Below, piece by piece: positions 23,447 to 34,288 of a DNA stretch of 64,000 nucleotides. Under the pieces are notes generated by a model. The model ran no database searches and was not told the origin of the DNA. It was given only the letters and a program-made list of their open reading frames with translations. The position numbers were made by a program, and so were the translations under genes. Position 1 is the first letter of the stretch; each line of letters begins with the position of its first letter. The stretch covers positions 3,320,001 to 3,384,000 of the forward strand of contig NC_091114.1 of assembly GCF_024713975.1 (NCBI RefSeq), in the 5' to 3' direction. Origin of the DNA: Paralichthys olivaceus. Taxonomy: Eukaryota > Chordata > Actinopteri > Pleuronectiformes > Paralichthyidae.

Positions 23447-25628
23447 ATGATGGAAGGGATCTTCTTTGGTGTCTTGTGTCTCTCAGGTCAGTGAATTTCA
23501 CTCTTTGTATGATGTCTAACAGGAAATCTGAATATAGAGATTCATTTGAGTCTTCATACATAACACAAATAACTGGTTTCATCCTCAGGGTGCCTCACCT
23601 TCTCCACATGCCTCCTCCATCAGTACCACTTTGTGTCTGAAGCAATGACTTGGACTGAAGCTCAGAGCTACTGCAGAGGGAGGTACACAGACCTGGCCAC
23701 CATTGAAACCACTGAAGAAATGAAGAAACTTAAAGACACAGTTTCTGCTGCTGGTTACAGCTCTAAGGTTTGGATTGGCCTGTACAGTCAGATTGACTGG
23801 AAGTGGTCAGATGAGTTCACAGGGAGTGGAGGTGAATATAGGAACTGGGACAAGTCTCATAATGAACCAGACTATCATGCAGCCAAGGAGCTCTGTGTGG
23901 GCATGTGGGACATTGGAAGATGGTCTGATTATCACTGCCATAGAGAGACTGCATTTGTCTGCTACAAAGGTAATGATGTGTTTTATATTGATCTTTACTA
24001 TACAACATAATGTCTAAAATATAATTTTGAAAACATTGTGATCTCAACAATCCCTCTTTTGTTCTCTAACTTAACTGCAGGAACATTAGAGGATTCTGAC
24101 TTTGTGGTAGAGAATACAAGAAAGAATTGGACTGAGGCTCAGAGGCACTGCAGAGAACACTACACAGATCTGGTCACTGTGAGGAACCAAGCTGACAACG
24201 ACAAGATACATAACTTGATGCAACATAAAGTCTGGGTGTGGATCGGTTTGTACAGAGATCCTCAGATCTACTGGTCTGACGGGAGTGGCTACTCATTCAG
24301 CTCCTGGTATCAGGGTGACATCGTACTTGGCTCGATGAAAGTCGTATGTGGTGTTGCAGATTTGCAGCAGGCAGGAAAATGGAGTTTATTGTCCTGTAGA
24401 GAAAGATTTCCATTTGTCTGCTACAGCATCCCAAGTGAGAATCTTTTTTGTATTTCTAAGTATCTTGTTTTTGTATTTGTAAGTTTTCTGACAGGCCTGA
24501 TCAAGCTGTCTTGTAGGCAACATGCAGCCCAGAGACCAGACGCTCCGCCCTCTGTGTTTTACATCAAAAGTCTGAGTTGTTCTATCACCACAGGAAGAAC
24601 TGTAGGTTTCACTAAACTATACAACACGTTACACCTGTGTTTTGTTTCTCTCCTCGTTCTTTGTCTGAGCAGAAGTTGAGACGTTGGTGAAGGTGAGGGT
24701 GAAGCTGCAGGACTCCTCTGTGGACCTGAATGACCGTGCTGTGAGAGAACAGATTCTGAAAAAGGCAAGTCTCCAAAATCCACCCTGAGACATTAACTCA
24801 TTCATGGACCCTGGACACATGTATTACAGAGTTTGACATCATCAAATAACCATGAAGTAGATGAGTGAATGTAAAAAACTCAGCCACAGATGTTCCACAA
24901 TGCAAAGCAGCCACAACAATGAAAGAAATAGAATCAAATGTTTGACTGGTCATGACAAAAGTGTCACTTTGTGACCTGATGCTGTTTATGTGTCCAGAGC
25001 TGCAGGATTCAGACAAACCACAATTCTTCTATTATTATTATTATTCATATTATTGGTATGGTTATTATTATATGAATGGTTGCTGCTATCACTAATAACA
25101 TCTTTACATTCATAATTATCACTCTTATTGTTTTCATTATAACAACTAGTCTGTCACAGCTGAAACCTGATGGTGCACGACCTGGTCTCTCTTTCGTCCT
25201 ATCTCTCTCCCTGTTCTCTATCCCTCCTCTCCTCCTCCTATCTCTCTCTCTTCCCCTCTTTTCCTCCCTCCTCTCCTCCTCCTATCTCTCTCTGTTCTCT
25301 GCTGCTCAAAGTGGGAACTGTTGGGTTTCTCTACAATGTTTAAGGTCTTGATCTTCTATGTAAAGTGCCTTGGGATAATGCATGTTATCATATACACGCT
25401 ATATAAATCTAATTGAATTGACTAAATAAAAACATAACCCTTTGTCTTAGGGAGCAAAGGAATCTGTTTCATGTATTTAAATAGCTGCCATTTGTTTTCC
25501 AGCTCCAGGAAAGATTCAACGAGAAAGGACTGAGTGGCGTCACCTTGGAGTGGAAAGAAAAGTCTGATGGGAAAGTTTTCCACAAGGAGGAAAAAGGTTC
25601 CGACAAGAAAAAAAAGACTGAGCTCTGA
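23447..25628 (+). CDS. Two-domain C-type lectin gene F, long class with basic tail (5 exons, 330 aa)
   Basis: Exons 23447..23486, 23589..23969, 24081..24434, 24673..24764 and 25503..25628. Close duplicate of B: CTLD1 loop is the same (SHNEPDYHAAKELC, RWSDYHC) with one Ala-to-Gly change before it (GSGGEY). CTLD2 differs at a few places (VVENTRKN, NQADND, LMQHKVW). Exon 4 begins at a tandem acceptor CAGAAG; using the first AG adds one residue compared with B. Intron 4 has the same GC donor (24765). Intron 3 is open in the CTLD2 frame up to 24679, so keeping it would give another C-terminus with a hydrophobic YLVFVFVSFLTGLIKL. Secreted lectin, ligand unknown. Confidence 0.88.
25185..25300 (+). 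repeat. Pyrimidine-rich minisatellite in intron 4 of lectin F
   Basis: CT-rich repeat as in gene B but shorter by roughly one unit. Confidence 0.7.
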
Positions 25629-25829
25629 AATTTGAATTCAACTTTGAATGTATGCGCCAATGTTTCATGTCTGCACATATACACACCACTATCACTGTAC
25701 GCAGTTAAACCATAGCAATGAATGCTGTTGTAGAAACATTAGCCTTTGTGTGCTTATATGCTTAAACTGTGCGTTATATCCAGCATAAAGAAATGTAATC
25801 ATGTATGCACCCTTACTGGAATGATTGTT

Positions 25830-26428
25830 TGTTGCACATATATTTAACGTGTGGAAATGTAAGAATTTAAAAAATGCAGATAGACATCGCCGGAATCTAA
25901 TGGAGTCTGGAGACAGGACCTTCGAAATCGAGTAAGGCCTGAAACAGAGGCCTCCAAACCTCCAAGATTTATAATGGTGTCAAAGTTGGACCAACAACCA
26001 CCTCTTTAATACACCATTAGAATCGAGCCCTGACGTGACTGTAGGGGGAGACAAAGTCAACTTGGGAAAGTATGACACCATTCGGTTCGGGACGAATCAG
26101 AAGTTTTGAACCAGAAAGGAAGTGGAGAGATCCACCTCCTGATTGGTTGAACGGGCAACAGCAGAGACGAGGATGAGTGTATATATAAAGTATATATAGT
26201 AGAGTATATATATATAAGCAGAAGGTTTGAAGCTCAGTCTTCAGTTGGCTTCTGGAGCCAGCTCTGGTTTACATCTTGTAAAAGAATAAACTCTACTGCA
26301 TTGAACTCTGACCATCTCCAGTGAATTCTTTTGACCAATACTGAGACTCCAGTAAAAGCAAAGTATACGTGTTGAAAAGAAGTCTCGACTTAGTATCTGG
26401 CCCAGTGTTTGACATTTTCTCTCCAACA
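25830..26428 (+). mobile_element. LTR-like segment (solo terminal repeat fossil) behind lectin F
   Basis: Counterpart of 7588-8182: same TGTTG/CAACA ends, ATTGGTTGAACGGG, TATA-rich part and AATAAA. Very similar to the copy behind B, with slightly longer TATA repeats. No internal virus genes are nearby. Confidence 0.45.
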
Positions 26429-28435
26429 ATGCTTCCTGTAGAAGAGTCTGACCCTCATCATTAACACTGTTATTTACACTTTACTAACAAATCCTTTGTT
26501 TTCTCACTCACAGGTTTGCAAAGGGGCAACAAATAACCACAGGTTTTGAAATGATTTCTGAATAATGTCTAAAGGATCAGACTCACATTCAAACCCAGAC
26601 ATCCCATAAATTGACACTGATTCAGTTCAATGCTTTAAGAGACAGTCCTGAATTATTGCAGTGTGTGCAGGTGCAGCCCCATTACCCCAACATTCCATAA
26701 CAGGAATGTACACAAGGACTGCACATACAACACACACACACATATGTCTACATTACATACAGACATAAAATATGTCAGAGGGGATTTTGGTACAAACGAC
26801 AGTGGAATATTTCCTGTTTTAATTTGATCACTTTATTAAACATGGCTTTTACATCTGAATATAGAGTGTGAACATTGTGTAGCTGTGAGTACAAGCAGCT
26901 ACAGAGCTCACAGTGTACAGTAAATGATAGGGTTGACAGAGTTACACTAAAGCTGTGACTGTTACAAGTCTGTGCTATTGTCTTATGATAGTATTAGACT
27001 TTTCCTGCATGTGTGTGTGTTTCCTGGAGGAGTCGTCCTTCCTCTTCCTGCTGCCGTGACCGCTCTGCTGCAGCCTGTAGGTCTTTACCAGCAAGTTAGC
27101 TGAAGTCGCAGAGTAACATTTAATTTCTCATATTCTAATACTTGAGCATATTCATGTCATGGTTCTAATGTTTACTGTCAGTTGCAGCAGTGAGAGAACA
27201 GTGTTTTTGTGTATTCTTGTGTTTCATGTTCAAAAAGTTTCTCTAACACCAGCAGCAGTAAGAGCAGGAGTAGTTACCAGAGGGATCCAGCAGAGACAGC
27301 ATAGAGCTTTTGAGTAACGTTAAGAGAAACCTCGCTTCTTCCCTTCAGTCATATCAGGCACGTGCACAGACATTTTTGGGGGCAGGTGCTCAAGCCAAAG
27401 AAAAGGGCACCCATCGCCAAATTACTCATAAAATGAAGAAAAAACACAGTAGGATATATTTAACTTTCACACAATCAACACAGTCTAATCAAATAATATG
27501 ACTCAAATGATCAAATTGAATAAATATATGAATAACAGGCAAAAGATAATCATACTTAAAACTTATCAAAACTCTGCTCTGAATAAATGAAATAAAAATA
27601 AAGCATCCAATATATTCTATAAAATACAACTATTTACAAAGGAGGTGAAGGGAGCAGGATCGTTCAGCTACTATTTACCAGTGTGTTAGGTGAATGTGTA
27701 TATGTGCTCAGGAAACTATTTGTAATACGGTATGTTCGTGTAGCGTGAAGTAATGACGTTAATTACCTGACGACGATTTAGCTAACATTAGCCACATTCA
27801 TCTCCTGCAATGCTAACTGTGCGTCGTCTGTGGAATAGTAGTACTTTGTGGCTGTGGAAAAACTATGTGACTAGTGTTGTTGCAAGTAGACTATTCCATA
27901 TTTATGTTGGCTGAAATATTTGTGTTACTGACTGAGTGTGATGTTCTAAATTGTGAGTTGCAATATATTATCAGTAAATTAGAAGTAAGCCGAGTTAGAG
28001 AATATTTTGTGAAATGCTGTATTTGTTAATCTTACATGCTTATGTTTACTTTATTACTGGTATCCAAAGTTGTTTAATGAATGCAAGTGCTAGGTGACAG
28101 AATAGACATGTTAAATACTACATAGTGATTAGTGAGGGATTTGGAACACAGCCATAGACTCACAGATGAACTGATTAGATTTCACTTGGTGGTGGTGAAC
28201 TTATTAAACATGTTTTGGCCTCTTGAACACGATATTTCAAGTCTGTCTGTCGATCATTTCCTCACATTCTGAGCAGTTGTCACTTGAAGAAGTTGAAGAT
28301 GAACAGATTAGACTTCAGAGGTCAAAGGTCAGGGTGACCTCATGTGAGTCCAGAGAAGAAATGTGTTTTGACTCAAAGATGTGTTTGAATTAAAGATCCA
28401 GGTACTTCTTCACAAAGCTAGTACCACTGGAAACT
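26429..28435. other. Spacer between F and G with about 1.6 kb absent behind B
   Basis: The first 300 bases match the region behind B. From about 26750 to 28340 the sequence has no counterpart elsewhere in the array, so it was either gained here or lost between B and C. I see no gene in it. It contains AT-rich sequence and a possible DNA-transposon fragment. From about 28350 the match to the B-C spacer resumes (AAGAAATGTGTTTTGACTC). Confidence 0.6.
27352..27500. mobile_element. Possible hAT-like DNA transposon fragment
   Basis: CAGGCACGTGCACAGACATT followed by GGGGGCAGGTGCTCAAGC resembles the terminal part of teleost hAT-type non-autonomous elements. Only one end is seen and there is no transposase, so the family name is tentative. 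Confidence 0.3.
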
Positions 28436-28556
28436 TGTGTTTTGTTTCTCTCCTCGTTGTTGAAGCTGCAGGACTCCTCTGGACCTGAATGACCGAGTGA
28501 ATACAAAGAACTCCTGCTAGAGAGGTTTTCAATGCAAAGCAGCCAGAACAACAGAA
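28436..28556 (+). pseudogene. Remnant of a lectin tail exon before gene G
   Basis: Same truncated trace of exon 4 and its intron as at 8713 (ACTCCTCTGGACCTGAATGA), with a further short deletion after GAATGACCGAGTG. Supports a common origin of the B-C and F-G spacers. Confidence 0.55.
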
Positions 28557-29181
28557 AGAAGTGTTGTCATGTTGACTCCTTTGCATTATTTTCAGGAAGT
28601 GGAATAATTCTTCCAGGCAGTGCTGCTGTAGAGCTGCTGTTTGTGGGTGAGATCAGGAAACACACAACATGCTGGGGCTGAGTTGGTGCTCGGGCCTAGA
28701 AGGACTGGATCTGAGACATGTGCTGCAAATGGTGTCTCCATGAACACATCCATGTTGTAAAGATGAACACTGGATACCTGAAAGCAGGCTTAAATATTCA
28801 GTATGGTTACAGCCTGAGGATAGTGACTTCATTCACTTTTATTTGTTTAGCACCAGATCAGGAAATAGATTTTCTCAAGGCACTTTACATGGTAAAGTTG
28901 AGACCTTGTAAAATGATAGAGAAACCCAACAGTTCCCACAACGAGCAGCACTGACGACTGTGTAGAGAAAAAAAACTCTCTTCTACTAGAAGTAAAAAAC
29001 CTCAAGAACCAGATTCAATGTGAGCGTCCAAAGAGAAAGAGGAGAGAGAGAGACCAGGAACTATTGTCAGACTGGTTGTAATGAAAATAATTTATAGATG
29101 ATAGCAGTATAATAATAATAATACTCATCATCATCATTTCTTTCTCTTCTCTTTTCATCCTTATTTTCATGTGATCTACAT
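28557..29181 (+). repeat. Array block X, copy 8
   Basis: Full copy including the dispersed repeat that the matching copy before gene C has lost. Confidence 0.7.
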
Positions 29182-29274
29182 ATTGGATGGAATTAGAGGG
29201 GATCACAACATTAATAGATAAACATTTCAAACATCCCTGTCACAGAGGTATCATTGGATCCACGGTGTGAGCAA

Positions 29275-29683
29275 AGATAAGATAAGATACGATAAGAAAG
29301 ACTTTATTCATCCCACACTGGGGAAATTTCGACATTACAGCTACAGAAGGGCATTAAGATAGAGAAAAATAAGAATAAAAAAAAAAAGAAAAAATTTGAA
29401 TAAATATATACATATATAAATATTAAAAGAAAAATGTAAACACTATACAAAGACACCAGAAATGCACAGTGATATTGCACATGGGAAGTGGAAAATAAAC
29501 ATTGGATGTTACAATTCAAAAAGTATTACACACACACCTAAAGACTGAATATGAATATTGTACATGAGATAGATATATATGTAGGAGGTAGATTCAGAAA
29601 ACTGAGAGGAATAATTATTAAACTGTTTTTACGTGTTTGTTGAAAAGTCTTATGGCTGTTGGGATGAAGGACCTTCGAAACCT
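29275..29683 (-). mobile_element. LINE 3' end inserted in the upstream block of lectin G
   Basis: Same insertion point and sequence as 9345-9723, with a longer A/T-rich middle. On - it ends with CCCAGTGTGGGATGAATAAAG and (TTATC)n. Shared with gene C by duplication. Confidence 0.7.
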
Positions 29684-29956
29684 CAACACAAACAGACATT
29701 CATTCACTCACCACCTGCACAGGGGTGGAGGCAGAGACCAGTGTTGTTCCCATATGATCAGAACTATCTGCATAGTGAGAGGCCATGCCATTTTGCATCT
29801 TTGCCTTTTTGCATAAAGCATGCAACAGAACAATGACTGTTCTACTGTCAGTAGAAGAGGAGGAGCTGGTGTTACATTTCCCTAAATCTACATGAGAACT
29901 GGTTAAGTTTACTGTTGGTGATGAACACTGGCACAAACAGTCCACAGAGCAGCAGC
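29684..29956 (+). promoter_or_regulatory. Gene-proximal part of block P and 5' UTR of lectin G
   Basis: As before C: TTTTTGCATAAAG near 29806-29818 and the small inverted repeat, separated from the distal half of block P by the LINE insert. Confidence 0.4.
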
Positions 29957-30955
29957 ATGATGGAAGGGATCTTCTTTGGTGTCTTGTGTCTCTCAGGTCA
30001 GTGAATTTCACTCTTTGTATGATGTCTAACAGGAAATCTGAATATAGAGATTCATTTGAGTCTTCATACATAACACAAATAATTGGTTTCATCCTCAGGG
30101 TGCCTCACCTTCTCCACATGCCTCCTCCATCAGTACCACTTTGTGTCTGAAGCAATGACTTGGACTGAAGCTCAGTGCTACTGCAGAGGGAGGTACACAG
30201 ACCTGGCCACCATTGAAACCACTGAAGAAATGAAGAAACTTAAAGACACAGTTTCTGCTGCTGGTTACAGCTCTAAGGTTTGGATTGGCCTGTACAGTCA
30301 GATTGACTGGAAGTGGTCAGATGGGTTCACAGGGAGTGGAGCTGAATATAGGAACTGGCACGGGTCTAACCCAGACTTTCATAAAGCCACGGAGCTCTGT
30401 GTGACCATGTGGAAAGATGGAAGATGGTCTGATTATCAATGCCAAAGAGAGACTGCATTTGTCTGCTACAAAGGTAATGATGTGTTTTATATTGATCTTT
30501 ACTATACAACATCATGTCTAAAATATAATTTTGAAAACATTGTGATCTCAACAATCCCTCTTTTGTTCTCTAACTTAACTGCAGGAACATTAGAGGATTC
30601 TGACTTTGTGGTAGTGAATACAAGAAAGACTTGGACTGAGGCTCAGAGGCACTGCAGAGAACACTACACAGATCTGGTCACTGTGAGGAACAAAGCTGAC
30701 AACGACAAGATACAGAACTTGATGGAACATGAAGAATGGGTGTGGATCGGTTTGTACAGAGATCCTCAGATCTACTGGTCTGACGGGAGTGGCTACTCAT
30801 TCAGCTCCTGGTATCAGGGTCCAAACAAACTTGGCTTGATGAAAGTCGTATGTGGTGTTGCAGATTTGCAGCAGGAAAGAAACTGGAGGTTATTGTCCTG
30901 TAAAGAAAGATTTCCATTTGTCTGCTACAGCGTGCGTGGATGGTGCTTCCTTTAG
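29957..30955 (+). CDS. Two-domain C-type lectin gene G, short class (3 exons, 261 aa)
   Basis: Exons 29957..29996, 30099..30473 and 30585..30955. CTLD1 loop WHGSNPDFHKATELC has NPD with the Glu kept, then RWSDYQC, so no canonical mannose site. It shares the extra Cys (AQCYCRGRY) with C, but its loop is unlike C. CTLD2 has KTWTEAQ, the loop GPNKLGL and LMEHEEWVWIGL. The 111-base intron between the CTLD exons has no stop in frame here, because a TAA found in the other copies is TCA, so both domains can be read without splicing this intron. AATAAA at 31468. Last gene of the array. Confidence 0.88.
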
Positions 30956-31735
30956 TGAAAGAGAGAGAATACATCCTTTCATTAGATTTACAGTTATTGT
31001 GTCATTAGAGATTCTTATAACATGAATGCATTCATGAATATTTGGATGATGTTTGTTCTGTCTATTTTTTCTTTACAGTGAGAGAAACTAGAAATGTTTT
31101 GTGATGTACTTGAATGTTATCACTTCATTAATCTGCTCTGTGATGTTTCTTCAAGACAAACTGACACTTTGGAACATTTTTACTTTGGCTGGTTTCAGAC
31201 TCCTTCACTAATTCTCCTTGTGAATGAGATTTCAGCTCTTAGCTCTCAGCTCGCTCACCACACAGCTTGTGTGTGAGTATTTGTCTTCACCACTGATCCA
31301 GTTCAGCTGCATGTTTGATGCTGGGATTGATATAATCATCATATAATCTGAGATTTCAGTTTAAACCAAAAGCAAAAAAACAAGCAAAACCCATGGGATG
31401 TTCATTTTCTTGATTTAAATGAAAAAACAAACACAGAGAGAAGTCATCTTTCAGTTTTTGTTGTCAGAATAAAAAGCAAAATTTTAAAAACTCTTTTAAA
31501 AATGACCTGGTTTTGGTTTCATGCAAACCCCTGTTTTATAGAAAATAGATTGGTAAGATTGAGTAGATGTAAAAAAAATGTAAATGAATTATGCATCAAT
31601 AAATCTGTGTATATGCAACATAAATAAATGGCTTATGTGTTTTTTTATTTTCTTTTTGACCTAAAATACCTTGAGCAGCACACAAGGAGCTTCATTCAGT
31701 ATATGTATTGAAATAGTGACCAGCAGAGGTCGCTA
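30956..31735 (+). other. 3' UTR of lectin G and end of the array
   Basis: Short-class 3' block ending near 31733 with CAGCAGAGGTCGCTA. After this no block X follows and sequence becomes unique, marking the array edge. Confidence 0.6.
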
Positions 31736-34139
31736 TGTGTCACCATACTCATATCTACAAACACGACCAGCTGAATATAACTTTTAACTGGCATCTTCCT
31801 TCTCTGTGAACTGTGACATTATGTTTACATAGAGGACAAATGAATTTGCCACAGCAGTATTGATCATCATATTTGCAAGGGGCAGGCTTTTTAGGCTATT
31901 TATTGAATCCTTCAAATTAAAATGATCATGTTTATTTGGATAGCTTTGGTCATGAAAACAATAAAATCAATGTAAGAATAATAATTCACTGCTCATTAGA
32001 AAACACGAGGTACAGAAACATAAAATAAACAGAGCACTCGGTTACATTGTAACCTTGGTTCTCTGAGTGAAGAGACTACCTCTCCACTCTTTTACATATT
32101 CTATGTATGAGGAATGATTCCCCTGCTGGCAAGGTGCACAGACATTTTCTTTTATATATGCCCTGCAGTTAAAACAACTGTGTTGGCGTGAAATCATTTG
32201 ATAGTTTGATCGACACACGTCTCAGAGAGGCCTAAGAGTGGGCGACATAGTCTCTTCTCCATATTTTATCCATATTCCTAGTTACTTCTTTATGTTTTCA
32301 TTTCTAACATGAAGAACTAAAAACTGTCTCATAGCCTTCAAACTGCCTGATTCTGGTGCGGTGGCCTTTTATTTGATTCTTTTTCTGTGCCACTGTAACA
32401 AGGCTCCACCTCTTGACTCACACATTCGGACAAAGTCAAAATCATAACGCTGCAGTCGTCTATTTTGGTAAATGTATTTTTGTTTCAGGCAAAGTGAACA
32501 AATATGTCTAATTCCAGAGTGAGGTCAAAGACTGTCCTGATGCCCCGTTCTCCAAACACTTCCTCCAGCGATGCTGAGAGGAAAACGAGCCTTGGTCCCC
32601 TCCCTCCTTCCCTCTATCACAGCCGATCATCATCTGATTCATCACAATGAACGATTCATCATGTGATATATGATATATATTGTCACCTCCAATTGCTCTG
32701 GTTACTCTGTTGACGTCTGTATATTGTTTCACCTTCTGGTCTCCTTGATGCATCAATTCTACGGTAAAATCTTTTACATAAGACATCAGCTGCTACCTGA
32801 GTTCTCCTTTCACTAGCTTCCAGAAAACTTCCATAACAACTATATACAGTATAATCAGCTATACAGTGAAGTATAAATCGCTGCTGTTCAACTTTCACAA
32901 CCTTTTTCCTCACAAGCTACTTGCTCCACACATAATAGTTGTTAATGGACACATGTAACACACAGATATGAGCAGAGCCTTGGACAATCATGACCTGGAT
33001 GACTTAGAATCTTCACACACAAAATTACTCTATATTTTATGTTTATAGCATCCTGTCTCATTTTCAAGACATTAAAAGCAGTATCTTGATGATATATAAA
33101 CCTCATCAGGGCAGCCTGCTGGCTCCTCCGTTAATGTGTTGGTAGGTGAAGGGCTTTATCGTTGGTGGGGAAACAGTGCCCCCTGTGGGTTTGTTTATCA
33201 CCTTGCCTCTCAGCTCACTGATCTCAGAAGAAGCCCTCTGACACTGTTATGGAGACAGAGGAGGAGGCAGGCATCCGGTCAGTTAGAGCAATGCATGTTC
33301 TGGTCATGTCCATAGTTGTCAAGCGAGATAGTCTTCCTTCTAATTTAGTTTTAGCTTATTTAAAGCTGAAGTAAGCAAAAATACACTAATGCAGATAAAA
33401 TAACTGGGATTGGACGAAAGATTCTAAGACCTTTAGAGGAATAATTCTCTTTCCAAGAATGAGTTGAATAGATTGATGGCACCACATGGTAAGGAACCAC
33501 CTGTCAGAAGCCGGACTGAGTCTCATAAGACGGAGACGCATTAATAGTGTACAGGTCAGCACTTCTGATTAAGCTGTAGAAGGTTTATCTGTAGAAATTG
33601 GTGTTGACTGATCAGATAATGTGAAGGATGTTGCATTAACTGTGCCTCTACAGATGACGCCCAGAAAGAAAACATTGCTGCCAAAACTCAAACATGTAGC
33701 GTTCTTGTGGAAGAAAAGGAATGTGAATATCTTTGTTTTAAGTACTTGGGTCTGGCCTGGCATTTTTTTAATGTCTGTTGACATAACACCAGTCTCAGGA
33801 TCTTTTTATGGATTGTGAAAGTGCCTAATATCTTGGAGTGGATTGTTGATCTTCTGCAAGGAGACAGGAGCCACTGGACCAAATAGTGCAGACCTAACTA
33901 GGACAGACAACCAGGGAGAGACGCTAAAAGGACTCCCCTTCAGCTGCTGCACACCTGAACTTGTCTAGGTGGGTTCCATTTCACTTTAAAACCAACCAAT
34001 GGAGGCAAATACAGTGGAAGTGAAATAATCTTGTATAATAATAATAATCTCGTTTCCTTGTGCCTCGAGTCTGCGACAGCTGGACCAGTTTAAACCGACC
34101 CCACCTCCATTGATTGTCATTTAAAGAAATCGAAAAGAG
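31736..34139. other. Gene-poor spacer between lectin array and TRMT10A
   Basis: AT-rich sequence without exon-like coding blocks that I can recognise. It includes one copy of a dispersed repeat on - (32690-32915). Short open frames near 33570-33880 show no family features. Confidence 0.5.
32690..32915 (-). repeat. Dispersed repeat, copy 1 (inverted relative to the copy at 48170)
   Basis: On - this reads GATTGATGCATCAAGGAGAC within a stretch of about 135 bases that by eye matches 48193-48330 at roughly 85 percent. One frame reads YGSFLEASERRTQVAADVLC, with a similar reading in the other copy. It might come from an old transposon or gene fragment, but I do not recognise the family. Confidence 0.45.
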
Positions 34140-34262
34140 AGAAATACATTTACTAAAAATGATATCTGGTTTGTTGTGGAGGTTTTATATCTGCAATATG
34201 CAATTTCACCACTAGATATCACCTTTTCTTTTTTTTTTTTACACACTGTACCTTTAAATTTT
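34140..34262. repeat. MITE-like end fragment
   Basis: GCAATTTCACCACTAGATAT and ACACACTGTACCTTTAAA match the terminal part of a common short non-autonomous DNA element of teleosts. Only one end is clear. Confidence 0.4.
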
Positions 34263-34288
34263 ATTTGAATTCAGCTGACGCGGTTACA

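Noticed and set aside
1-31735. CRISPR array or bacterial operon as an explanation for the regular repeats
   Set aside because: Repeats are kilobase-scale gene units with spliceosomal introns; there are no short direct repeats with unique spacers of that kind.
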